A stretch of 64,000 nucleotides of DNA from JAJPXC01 sp964520525. GTDB taxonomy: Bacteria > Bacteroidota > Bacteroidia > Bacteroidales > Muribaculaceae. The translations under genes and the position numbers were made by a program. The first letter of the stretch is position 1. Each line of letters begins with the position of its first letter. Shown piece by piece: positions 41,859 to 50,230 of this stretch. The notes under the pieces are model-generated. The model did not search any database. It had not been told where the DNA came from and was given only the letters and a program-made list of their open reading frames with translations. The DNA is taken from assembly GCA_964520525.1 (NCBI GenBank), contig CAZFNR010000001.1, positions 124,001-188,000 of the forward strand, written 5' to 3'.

Positions 41859-44765
41859 TCAGTCAACCATGATAAACGCCGCCCAATAAAACGGTTCGGG
41901 ATAGGCGGCTCTGATGGCGGCCTTTGCCTTGTTGAAGGCGTCGCGCTTGTCCCAACCCGATGAAGGCAGGTAGTCAAAGAACCTTATCATGAATTCTTTA
42001 GCTACCAAATCGCTGACTTGCCAAAGACTCATCACGAGAGTTTGCGCGCCGGCTTTTTTGAATGCGCGTTGCAATCCATATAGACCGTCGTTGGTCGCTT
42101 GGCCGCAGGCGGTTTCGCAGGCCGAAAGGGCGACCAATCCGGTAGCTGAGAAGTCGAGATGTGAAATGTCGTCGGATGTCAGCAGCCCGCCCCTGACTCC
42201 ATCGGGGAGGTCGCGCCCAGTCCACTCGGCGTTGCCTCCGGACATTACTAAACCGGTGAGGTACATGATGTCGTCGTGCCGGGCCAATGTGGTGTGGCTC
42301 GGAGCGTGGGCCGGAGTGTAGTAAAATCCATGGGTCGACATCAGCATCATGTGGGGGGAGTTTCCGCTCAGACTCATAAATGCTTCCTCTGAACCGTTGA
42401 GTTTGGTATAGAAATTTACGTTCACATTATTATGAGCGAGAATGCGTCCGATTTCTGTCACTTCCTGAGACGAATAATGCAATTTTTTGAAAATGGAGTC
42501 GCCTCTAAATGAGTCGCTACCTCTGTTGGAGTCAAATGCCGGTATGGGATAGCGTCGGCTCTGAGCTTCCATATCAATGATGTCGACATCGTAGTCAATG
42601 TCACCGAACAGTGCGGCGGTGGCTCGCTTGTTGAGCTGTCGGTTGTTGCGGATAGATACAACCTCTTTTGCTGAGGTGAGCCTGATGATTTCATGTTTGT
42701 CTCCAAGTGTTGAGCCGTCGGGCAATGGTATTGATGAAATCGCGATTTGGTGGATGTCACCCGAGGGTATTACATAGATGCGTCGGGCAGCGTCGGCGTA
42801 TGGTTGCAAGGGATTCCAAAATAATCGGAGCATATCGGCCGAGTGACGTGATTCGTAGAGGCGGTCGGGCTTTCTGTTAACTATATTCAGCAGCGCGTCG
42901 ATTGAGTCGCTTGTCGTCACGGGTATCAGTCGCGGGTATTCCCATCCGTTGCCCATCACATAGGCCACATATTGCCGGCGGTCACCCGGTAGCCAATAGT
43001 CGGCAAAGTCGACGAGTAGTTCTCCGGGTTGCAGTGAACTTGTGACATCTTTGAACGTGAGCGTGTCGGCCGGTTCGGTTAGCCCCATGTCGTGTAGCCG
43101 TTTAGTCAGTATGTGGTCGATGGTGTTCATCTCTGTGAATGCTGTGTCGAGCTGTGAGTCGGTATTACTACTCTCTGACAGTTTTGACTTGAGTTTCAGC
43201 AGCCGTTGGTATTGCTCGATGAGTTGGGGGTCTGCTGAGGCGTAAATGGCTGATTCCCACGACTTCTCTGAGGACAGAAGTTGCCCTTTGGAAAATAGTA
43301 GCGCATTGTAGGCGGCGAGTGAAAATTCGTCGTGGGTTAGATGGTTGTTTATTCCGTAAGCCGCCATTGCCCAGAAAATTGATGAGATGTCGTTCCACCG
43401 CGATTCCCTTTCGGCTGATGATGCCAGCCGCAGCTCGCGGCGTGCCGCGTTGAGCATGAGTTCAGCCGCTTGGCGGTAGTGGCGGCTTCCACTGTCGGTT
43501 TTGCCCATCGCCCCTTCAAGATTGGCGAGATAACCGATGGCTTCGGCGTATTTTTTTGACTTTTCTCCGTAAGTCGAACGGCAGCGGGCGGCATATTCAG
43601 TGTATATTTCCAGTGCTTCGGCTTTTTCCCCGGCTTGGGATAAAGCGCCGGCGTGGAGCGGCATGACTGAGAGCGCGTGATGACGGGCTTCGTTGGTGTC
43701 GCAAAGAGCGAGAATCTTTCGGGCTGTCGCGAAGTCGGCTGCCGCGGCTTCATATTTACCGAAGTCCATGTTCCATTCGCCGCGCTGAATGTATAGTCTC
43801 ATTTTGGTCAATCCTTTGAGCTTGGGGTCGACTTTCAGCATGAGAAACATTGAGTCGGCGCAGCGGAAGCAGTTGGCCTCGTCACCGAGTTTAGCGTAGA
43901 TGGCCGCTTGGTTTCCGAATGGTCTAAAGCGGTTAGGGTTGTCGGGTTTGAACCCCCTGCGGAATATGTCGACGCAACTGTCTCCGTAGGCCAGAGCCTC
44001 GTGAAACTGCCTCATTTTTATGGCATTCTCGCGTAGTTTGAAATAGGCGTCGTAGTAATGTGAACCGGGATTAGCCGGATTGATATATGTTATGGCCTGT
44101 TTGTAGAATCGTTCTGCTTTCTGATGTTTGCCTTGCTGCGAGGCCAAATCGCCGTTTATTAAGGACCGCTGAAATCGGAGGTTGTTGTCGTCGGATAAAG
44201 CGAGGAGCGAATCGAGTCGGATGTTCAGCTCGTTTTTCTCTATCCATGCGCTTTGTTTGTCTCTCACCAGAATCATGTCAATCAATATCAATCCCTGTAG
44301 TTGACGGTCGTTGATTTCGCAGGCTAAATCATAGGCTTGGCGGTATAGTGTCAGCGCGCGGTCGTATAGTCGCAATTTAAGGTCGTTCAGGCTTGCCATG
44401 CGCCGAAGCGCGAGAGCCATGTCGTTGGTCGAGTTTATGCCGGTGAATATATCGAGGGCTTTGGTGTAGCTGGCGTATGCTGTCGATAGCGAAGCGTCAA
44501 TCTCGGCCTGCATACCTTCCATATAGTGGGAGTTGCCTATCGCTCTGATGCATTTGCGCTTCAGGAGGGAGTCGCTTGCGGCAAGCCTTTCCCCTCTTGA
44601 GAAGTGCTCGCGCGCTTCTTTGAAACGCTTCATTCTGAGTAGTTTCACCCCTTTGAAGCAAATGTCGGAAATGTTAGCTTGTGTGATGCTGTCGGCGGGG
44701 ATGTGTGATGCCGCTGCCGGCAAAATCATAATGAAAGAGATGAAAATAGTGACAAATATTCGCAT
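41859..44765 (-). CDS. Exported TPR-CHAT protease
   Basis: A 968-aa protein with a signal peptide (residues 1-19). It has a long helical TPR array (about 25-470) and a C-terminal CHAT peptidase domain (about 610-968), which belongs to clan CD with caspases and separases. The catalytic pair is intact: H812 in LMSTHGFYY and C883 in LSACETACG. GLVMSGGN and the closing AAYPEPFYWAAFIMVD are typical of CHAT. An exported location is unlike the cytoplasmic CHAT proteases of known immune systems. It starts 13 nt after the caspase gene. The substrate is unknown; the TPR array probably selects it. Confidence 0.9.
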   Translation of the reverse strand: MRIFVTIFISFIMILPAAASHIPADSITQANISDICFKGVKLLRMKRFKEAREHFSRGERLAASDSLLKRKCIRAIGNSHYMEGMQAEIDASLSTAYASYTKALDIFTGINSTNDMALALRRMASLNDLKLRLYDRALTLYRQAYDLACEINDRQLQGLILIDMILVRDKQSAWIEKNELNIRLDSLLALSDDNNLRFQRSLINGDLASQQGKHQKAERFYKQAITYINPANPGSHYYDAYFKLRENAIKMRQFHEALAYGDSCVDIFRRGFKPDNPNRFRPFGNQAAIYAKLGDEANCFRCADSMFLMLKVDPKLKGLTKMRLYIQRGEWNMDFGKYEAAAADFATARKILALCDTNEARHHALSVMPLHAGALSQAGEKAEALEIYTEYAARCRSTYGEKSKKYAEAIGYLANLEGAMGKTDSGSRHYRQAAELMLNAARRELRLASSAERESRWNDISSIFWAMAAYGINNHLTHDEFSLAAYNALLFSKGQLLSSEKSWESAIYASADPQLIEQYQRLLKLKSKLSESSNTDSQLDTAFTEMNTIDHILTKRLHDMGLTEPADTLTFKDVTSSLQPGELLVDFADYWLPGDRRQYVAYVMGNGWEYPRLIPVTTSDSIDALLNIVNRKPDRLYESRHSADMLRLFWNPLQPYADAARRIYVIPSGDIHQIAISSIPLPDGSTLGDKHEIIRLTSAKEVVSIRNNRQLNKRATAALFGDIDYDVDIIDMEAQSRRYPIPAFDSNRGSDSFRGDSIFKKLHYSSQEVTEIGRILAHNNVNVNFYTKLNGSEEAFMSLSGNSPHMMLMSTHGFYYTPAHAPSHTTLARHDDIMYLTGLVMSGGNAEWTGRDLPDGVRGGLLTSDDISHLDFSATGLVALSACETACGQATNDGLYGLQRAFKKAGAQTLVMSLWQVSDLVAKEFMIRFFDYLPSSGWDKRDAFNKAKAAIRAAYPEPFYWAAFIMVD

Positions 44766-44778
44766 AAGTGTGTGGGCG

Positions 44779-45633
44779 TTAGAACAATGAACTTAGATCG
44801 TAAATAGTGGTTTCTCCCGAGAGGGTAGGTGTCTGAGGTAGTGTTCCTCGGTTGTCGTTGACGTAGTTTACAAGCCGCCCCATTATCTGGATGTTGTTTA
44901 GTCGCGGGAAATGGTTGCTCATTGCCGACAGTGCGTAGGAAAGCATTCCGAAATATCCGTCGGGGGTCTTTATCTCGCAGTTTAGTTGGAAACTCTTGCA
45001 AGCACTGAGGGTCAGCCAGTTTTCAACGATTCTTTTAGTGCGTCGGGCTTTTGAAGCGGTGGGTATGACGAAGTTGTTGGCAGCGCCTCTTACGCAATCA
45101 TCACCAATGGTGCGTGACGAGTCGCCGCTGTGGCAGGCGTCGACAACCACAAGAATTTGCCCTTTATCACCTATTTTCTGTCTGATTTTGGTGAGCCATT
45201 GCCCGACTTCATCGTCGATCAAGTGTTTTTCGCCTTTGTAATCATTTGAATAGCTCTGCATTGCGTCATAAGCTACCCATGTTTCGTCCCATCCGTCATC
45301 TTCGTCTCCGTTGAGGTCGGTCATGCGCTGTCCGTGCCCGGAGAAATGGATGTAGATTAGGTCGTTTTCGCGGCATTTGTCGCATAAATTTGAGAAAGAG
45401 GATATTATCGCCGCTTTAGTGGCCTGTTCGTTGACGAGGGTTGATATGTCGTCGTATCCGTGACGGTGCAGCATAGGCTTAATCAAGGTAACGTCTCTGT
45501 CGCCATGGATTGCAGTCCAGTTGGTGTCTAGGTATTTACCCAGTCCTATGACGAGCGCGCGGCGTGTCTGTGACGTGCCGTTCAGGGCAAGCAGCAGTGT
45601 GATGACGGACAATATGGTTTTAGCGTAATTCAT
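44779..45633 (-). CDS. Exported caspase-family (peptidase C14) protease
   Basis: A 284-aa protein with a signal peptide (about residues 1-21) and a p20-like caspase fold: RRALVIGLGKYLD, then the catalytic H100 in HFSGHGQR and C167 in VVVDACHSGDSS, both with the expected flanking residues. The C-terminal part supplies the p10-like segment (LTLSACKSFQLN, GMLSYAL). Bacterial members of this metacaspase-like group often cut after basic residues, with Asp residues near the active site lining the S1 pocket. It lies 75 nt after recJ without an obvious promoter, and is followed by the CHAT gene after 13 nt. Confidence 0.9.
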   Translation of the reverse strand: MNYAKTILSVITLLLALNGTSQTRRALVIGLGKYLDTNWTAIHGDRDVTLIKPMLHRHGYDDISTLVNEQATKAAIISSFSNLCDKCRENDLIYIHFSGHGQRMTDLNGDEDDGWDETWVAYDAMQSYSNDYKGEKHLIDDEVGQWLTKIRQKIGDKGQILVVVDACHSGDSSRTIGDDCVRGAANNFVIPTASKARRTKRIVENWLTLSACKSFQLNCEIKTPDGYFGMLSYALSAMSNHFPRLNNIQIMGRLVNYVNDNRGTLPQTPTLSGETTIYDLSSLF

Positions 45634-45708
45634 ATCTGAGATAAAGGCGGTTGGGTATTGAGTCGTCAGTTCCCGGGGGCGTGTGGGCGTCTCCGGGAGC
45701 TGGCGGAC

Positions 45709-47433
45709 TTAGCGGGGTCTGATTTCTTTGACAAGCAACTGGATGGCTCCATTGGAGTTTAGATGTTTGTTGTCTTCGATGGTGTAGCAGATGTCAAATG
45801 GTTTGCGTGAATGGATATGCTCGAAAAGCGGAGCCATGTTGAAAGCAATGCCGTTCATTACTTTTCCCGATGTATTGTCGACTAATTCGAGCTTAATGTG
45901 CTCGAGTTGTTTCCCGACAAGTTTGCTCGTTCCGAAATCCATCACTGAGGTGGTTAGAAATACTGGTTTCTGGTTCCCGGGCCCGAAAGGGTTGAACCGT
46001 CGAAGTGTGGCCAGAAATTCGGGCGTTATCTGAGCGAAAGTCAACTGAGCGTCAATGTCGAACTGTGGCTTCAGTTGCGAGGGCAATATGTTGGCGGCGA
46101 CGTATTCTTCAAACCTGCGTGTAAACTCAGGAATATTCTCTTCCTTGAGCGATAGCCCGACGGCGTAGGTGTGTCCGCCGAAGTTTTCAAGCAGGTCGCG
46201 TGAAGCTCCGATGGCTTTGTATATGTCGAACCCTTGAACCGAGCGAGACGAGCCGGTCGCCAATCCGTTGGATAGGGTGAGCACTATCGAGGGCTTGTAG
46301 TAAAGTTCGGTGAGTCGGGATGCGACAATCCCGATTATCCCTTTGTGCCAGTCTTTATTGTAGATTACGAGCGATTTTTTTTCGTGGACGCGTTCGCCTC
46401 TCGCTTCGATGATGGCGTTGGCTTCCTCGGTAATCTGTTTGTCAAGCTCTTTGCGGTCTTTGTTGTATTGGTCTATTGCGAGGCTTTTCTCGTAGGCGTC
46501 GTTGAGGTCGCGCGCCACGAGCAGCTCGACCGCTTCGCGACCGCTTTGCATACGTCCTGACGCATTGATGCGGGGGCCGATTTTGAAGATTACGTCGCTG
46601 ATTGTTATTTCGCGATTGCCGAGCTGGCAAATCTTCATAATAGCGCGCAGTCCCATGTTTGGATTGCTGTTGAGCCGTTTCAATCCGTGGAAGGCCATTA
46701 TTCGGTTTTCATCAACCATCGGGACTATATCGGCGGCGATGCTTACCGCTACAAGATCGAGCATTCCTTCTAACTCGGTATAGGCTATCCCGTTGCTCAT
46801 GGCGAACGCTTGCATAAGTTTATAGCCGACGCCGCATCCCGATAGGTGCGGGCAAGGGTAGGTGGAGCCTTCCAGTTTGGGGTTGAGGATGGCGGTTGCC
46901 GGAGGCAGCTCGTCGTCAGGAACGTGGTGGTCGCAGATGATGAAATCAATGCCGAGGGTACGGGCGTAGGCTATTTCCTCGTTGGCCTTTATACCACAAT
47001 CGAGGATTATAACGAGTTTGACGCCGGCTTCGGCAAATTCGTCAATCGCACGGATCGATATCCCATATCCTTCGTCGTCTCGGGTAGGAATATAGTAATC
47101 AATGTTGGAGTAAAAATTCTGAAGATACTTGTAAACCAGAGCGACAGCGGTAGTGCCGTCGACATCATAGTCTCCGAATACCATGATTTTCTCCTTTGAC
47201 CCCATGGCTTTGTTAAGCCTGTTTACAGCTTTATCCATATCGGGCATAAGGAACGGGTCGTGCATATCTTTCAACGACGGATGCAGAAAGCGGTTTGCTT
47301 CCTCTACCGTCGATATGCCACGCTGTGCCAATAGCTCGCTAACAGGCGGGCATCCGGCGAATTTGCTCGCCAGTGCGGGTTGGATGTGCTGATTGTCTGT
47401 AGAATGGGGCGTAAAGTTCCATTTGCCAGTCAT
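45709..47433 (-). CDS. recJ: Single-stranded-DNA-specific exonuclease RecJ
   Basis: A 5'-3' exonuclease on single-stranded DNA for recombination and mismatch or base repair. The 574-aa protein has the DHH-superfamily motifs FGDYDVDGTTA (residues 87-97), LDCGIKANEE (145-154) and ICDHH (166-170). A DHHA1 region follows (GGHTYAVGLSLKEENI), then the C-terminal OB-like domain. Metal-binding residues look intact. A -7 box lies 178 nt upstream. RecJ and RecQ flank the protease/sigma cassette on the same strand. Confidence 0.95.
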   Translation of the reverse strand: MTGKWNFTPHSTDNQHIQPALASKFAGCPPVSELLAQRGISTVEEANRFLHPSLKDMHDPFLMPDMDKAVNRLNKAMGSKEKIMVFGDYDVDGTTAVALVYKYLQNFYSNIDYYIPTRDDEGYGISIRAIDEFAEAGVKLVIILDCGIKANEEIAYARTLGIDFIICDHHVPDDELPPATAILNPKLEGSTYPCPHLSGCGVGYKLMQAFAMSNGIAYTELEGMLDLVAVSIAADIVPMVDENRIMAFHGLKRLNSNPNMGLRAIMKICQLGNREITISDVIFKIGPRINASGRMQSGREAVELLVARDLNDAYEKSLAIDQYNKDRKELDKQITEEANAIIEARGERVHEKKSLVIYNKDWHKGIIGIVASRLTELYYKPSIVLTLSNGLATGSSRSVQGFDIYKAIGASRDLLENFGGHTYAVGLSLKEENIPEFTRRFEEYVAANILPSQLKPQFDIDAQLTFAQITPEFLATLRRFNPFGPGNQKPVFLTTSVMDFGTSKLVGKQLEHIKLELVDNTSGKVMNGIAFNMAPLFEHIHSRKPFDICYTIEDNKHLNSNGAIQLLVKEIRPR

Positions 47434-47610
47434 TTATGTCGTTTTTTTATTTTGCAGAGACGGCATCGACCCGCAGGCCGGTGTAAAGCTCGTCAAAATC
47501 AGGAGAGTGGAGGGTGGTGCAATGTGCGTAACGAGCTGATGCATGGGACAATGGCTTCCGTGTCGGTGGGAGAGAGACGGATGAGCATATATCACATGGA
47601 GTATTCTATG

Positions 47611-47618
47611 CAAAGGTA
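47611..47618 (-). promoter_or_regulatory. Possible recJ promoter (-7 box)
   Basis: TACCTTTG on the minus strand (47618-47611) matches TAnnTTTG. It implies a leader of about 170 nt before recJ. No clear -33 box. The 257-nt gap 47434-47690 holds nothing else I can identify. Confidence 0.4.
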
Positions 47619-47690
47619 ATGGAAAATATTCGATAATCGTAGCCGATTAAAGATATTTATAAGTGAAAATTACGTTAAAGACACGCTTTT

Positions 47691-48800
47691 TTAGTTGTCG
47701 GGGTTGCTGAGGTGTACGTCGAGTTGGGGGAACGGGAATGTGATGCCTGCTTCTGGAAGCAGGTTGTAGATTTTCTCGTTGACTTCGTAGAAAACGCTCC
47801 AATAATACTCGGATTTCACCCATGCGCGTGCCACAAGGATGACGCTGTTGTCGCCAAGCTGGTTTACGACTACTGTCGGCGTGCGGTCGGTCTTTGGCAG
47901 CATGGCTTTTATTCTGGCTTCTCTTTCCTGTTGCCAGCGGTCGATGGCTGTCTGCACTTTCTTTTTGTGGGTGAATATGCGTTGCCACCAGTGTGGTTTT
48001 GTGATAATCTCCGTAGTGACCTGTGGATTGTCGTGGGTTGCGAGTTCTTTTAGTTTGCGCCGCCGCATCTCTCGGTCGTCTTCGACGAAGTGCTTCACGA
48101 TGCGCTCGTCGTTGGCGAATATGTCGAGAATCGCTTTGCGCGCGGTGTCGATACTGTCGCCGTAGGATATGGCTACGTCCCACGATACCCGTCGGTAGTC
48201 TTCGCGCGACCAATTGTTGATGGACCCCGTCGACAGTCCGCCGTTGGGTATGATTATCGACTTGTTGTCGTAGGTGTTGATTATTGTGTGAAATATCTGT
48301 ATTTCTGTAACTGTCCCGGCGAAACCTTGGGCTTCGATGTAGTCGCCTATTTTATAGGGTTTAAGGAGGAGTATGAGCACTCCGCCTGCGAAATTCTGCA
48401 ACGTTCCGCTGAGTGCCATGCCGATTGCGACACCCGCCGAGGCGAATAAGGCCAGGAACGAGCTCGTCTCAAGTCCCAATATGTCGATTACGGTTACAAT
48501 CAGGATGAAATAGAGCACGATGCGTATCAGGCTCAGGATGAACGTGCTTAGCGATTTGTCGGCCTTGCGGCGTATCATAATCGCCGCCACGATTTTGTGG
48601 ATTTTCTTTATGACAAACTTGCCCACATAGAAGACCACAAGGGCGATAGCCACATTTATGGCGAACTCGACAGCACCGTTGACAAACCGTTCGGTGAGGT
48701 CGTCTAACGACATTGTAGAAAGTTGCCGCAGCTCTTCCCTCGGTGAGGGCAATGAGTCGGGCAGAGCTTCCGGAGGTGTAATCTGTAGTCTCAGAGGCAT
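47691..48800 (-). CDS. MscS-family mechanosensitive ion channel
   Basis: A 369-aa inner-membrane channel with two to three helices (about residues 38-60, 78-105 and the pore helix). The pore-lining, Gly/Ala-rich TM3 is seen as LFASAGVAIGMALSGTLQNFAGGVLILLLKPYKIGDYIEA. The beta domain has GTVTEIQIFHTIINTYDNKSIIIPNG. The C-terminal cage contains an unusual charged insert (about 240-305, Lys/Arg/Glu-rich with TKPHWWQRIFTHKKK). It would protect against osmotic downshock. It lies 30 nt after the nitroreductase gene. Confidence 0.9.
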   Translation of the reverse strand: MPLRLQITPPEALPDSLPSPREELRQLSTMSLDDLTERFVNGAVEFAINVAIALVVFYVGKFVIKKIHKIVAAIMIRRKADKSLSTFILSLIRIVLYFILIVTVIDILGLETSSFLALFASAGVAIGMALSGTLQNFAGGVLILLLKPYKIGDYIEAQGFAGTVTEIQIFHTIINTYDNKSIIIPNGGLSTGSINNWSREDYRRVSWDVAISYGDSIDTARKAILDIFANDERIVKHFVEDDREMRRRKLKELATHDNPQVTTEIITKPHWWQRIFTHKKKVQTAIDRWQQEREARIKAMLPKTDRTPTVVVNQLGDNSVILVARAWVKSEYYWSVFYEVNEKIYNLLPEAGITFPFPQLDVHLSNPDN

Positions 48801-48830
48801 GGCTGTGGTGGCGGTGAATGATTTATCGGG

Positions 48831-49445
48831 TTACCATTTGTCGTTGTGAATCTTTGCCGGATCCCACTTGTCTTTAGGCTCGTTTTTGGCCGACGGCTCT
48901 CCTATCGGCACGAAAGCTAACGGTATAATCTCGTCGGGGAGATTGAGCAGGTCGCTGATGAAGGCTACGCGCCCGGACGCGGGGTAGACTCCACACCACA
49001 CCGCGCCAAGCCCTTGGGCATGGGCGGCGAGAAGCAGATTCTCGGTAGCCGCCGATACGTCTTGAATCCAGTAGTCGTGGCCTTCGCCGTCGAGGGTCTT
49101 AGTCATGTCGCCGCAAACGACGATTGCAATCGGGGCTTTTTTAGCCATCTTCATTGAAGGTATCGAATCGGATATGGCGGTAAGGGTCGCGCGGTCTTTG
49201 ATGACAATGAACGCCCAGGGCTGTTTGTTCACTGCCGTAGGGGCTGACATGGCGGTTTTTAGGATGGTCTCGATTTGTGCGTCGGTTACCGGCGTGTCGG
49301 TGTAATCTCTGACGCTTGTCCGTGTCATTATGCTGGCTATGACTTCATTTTCTGAGCTTTGTATGTCGGCTCGGCTATTGTCGGGGTTGCAAGAGGTGAA
49401 AATCGCGATGAGCGCAAGTAGCGGGAAAAGGGCTGTTTTTTTCAT
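48831..49445 (-). CDS. Nitroreductase-family protein with lipoprotein signal
   Basis: FMN-dependent nitroreductase/oxidoreductase fold (204 aa). The family start TRTSVRDYTDTPVTDAQIETILKTAMSAPTAVNKQPW spans about residues 42-78, with GLGAVWCGVYP near 147. Unusually, it begins with a signal sequence ending in a lipobox (IAIFTSC, Cys19), so the enzyme would sit in the periplasm as a lipoprotein, away from cytoplasmic NAD(P)H. The physiological electron donor is therefore unclear. mscS follows after 30 nt. Confidence 0.88.
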   Translation of the reverse strand: MKKTALFPLLALIAIFTSCNPDNSRADIQSSENEVIASIMTRTSVRDYTDTPVTDAQIETILKTAMSAPTAVNKQPWAFIVIKDRATLTAISDSIPSMKMAKKAPIAIVVCGDMTKTLDGEGHDYWIQDVSAATENLLLAAHAQGLGAVWCGVYPASGRVAFISDLLNLPDEIIPLAFVPIGEPSAKNEPKDKWDPAKIHNDKW

Positions 49446-49540
49446 AAATTGTCTTTGTGTTTAGTCATTGAGCGTAGAAAAATCATGCGCAAGTTACGAA
49501 AAAAATCTGATATAACCGTAAGTTGGCATGACGGCCATAA

Positions 49541-49578
49541 ACCATAAAAGGTTCGCCTGACAAGGCGAACCTTTTATG
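49541..49578 (-). terminator. Terminator of rplS
   Basis: A perfect 17-bp stem (49541-49557 with 49562-49578) with a 4-nt loop lies about 40 nt after the rplS stop. The base of the stem is A/T-rich and the minus-strand tail is T-rich. Confidence 0.8.
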
Positions 49579-49618
49579 GTGATTGTCGTTTCGGACGCAA
49601 CCGGATTTCGTGTCAGCC

Positions 49619-49975
49619 TTATTTGGCAACGACACGACGCTCTTTAATACGAGCCTTTTTGCCGGTGAGCTTGCGCAGATAGTAAAGTTTCGCGCGACGC
49701 ACTTTACCATACTTGTTGATGGTGATGGAGTCGATGAACGGAGACTCCAGAGGGAAGATGCGCTCCACGCCGATGTTGTCGCTCATCTTGCGAACTGTGA
49801 AACGTTTTTTCTCGCCTTCACCACAGATTTTGATTACGACACCGCGGTATTGCTGGATACGCTCTTTGTTACCCTCTTTGATGCGGTAGGCTACTGTGAT
49901 GGTGTCGCCGGGGCCAAACTGCGGGTGCTGTTTGCCGGTGGCGAACGCTTCTTCAGCTACTTTAATTAAATCCAT
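49619..49975 (-). CDS. rplS: 50S ribosomal protein L19
   Basis: Large-subunit protein at the subunit interface. The 118-aa protein shows FGPGDTITVAYRIKEGNKERIQQYRGVVI (about residues 20-48), FTVRKMSDNIGVERIFPLESPFIDSI and KVRRAKLYYLR. It is a single-gene unit with its own promoter and terminator. Confidence 0.98.
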   Translation of the reverse strand: MDLIKVAEEAFATGKQHPQFGPGDTITVAYRIKEGNKERIQQYRGVVIKICGEGEKKRFTVRKMSDNIGVERIFPLESPFIDSITINKYGKVRRAKLYYLRKLTGKKARIKERRVVAK

Positions 49976-50057
49976 TTTCAGTTTAATTTTTGAAATGTTA
50001 ACATTACTCGCAATATAACGGACTGCGTGTCCCGCCAGAGATTACGAAATTCGGCCA

Positions 50058-50089
50058 CAAAGTTACATTTTTTTCCCAAATCAGGCAAT
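50058..50089 (-). promoter_or_regulatory. Promoter of rplS
   Basis: On the minus strand ATTG (50089-50086), 20 nt, then TAACTTTG (50065-50058). The leader is about 80 nt. The same ATTG form of the -33 box is seen at rpsO. Confidence 0.6.
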
Positions 50090-50160
50090 CATTTCTCCGA
50101 TTAATTTCATTTCGTTGTGTGGAAAACGGTCGAAAATCAGCATTCTGTCAGAGCTTATCG

Positions 50161-50208
50161 CATAAAATTGCCCCGACCGTTATAGACTTCACAATCGGCC
50201 GGGGCAAT
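50161..50208 (-). terminator. Terminator of the outer-membrane barrel gene
   Basis: A 13-bp GC-rich stem with one mismatch (50167-50179 with 50196-50208), followed on the minus strand by TTTATG. It lies 23 nt after the stop codon of 50231-51190. Confidence 0.65.
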
Positions 50209-50230
50209 CATTGTTTCGTCCTTTCGGCAC

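Noticed and set aside
40591..45633. CRISPR-associated (Craspase-like) or classic phage-defence CHAT system
   Set aside because: No cas genes or repeats are seen, and both proteases carry signal peptides, which does not fit the known cytoplasmic systems.
45668..45705. Terminator between recJ and the caspase gene
   Set aside because: A GC-rich hairpin with wobble pairs exists here, but no T-run follows on the minus strand, so it was not called.
47434..47690. A 29-aa upstream peptide in the recJ leader
   Set aside because: A short minus-strand frame can be read, but it has no coding character and no start signal beyond an ATG.
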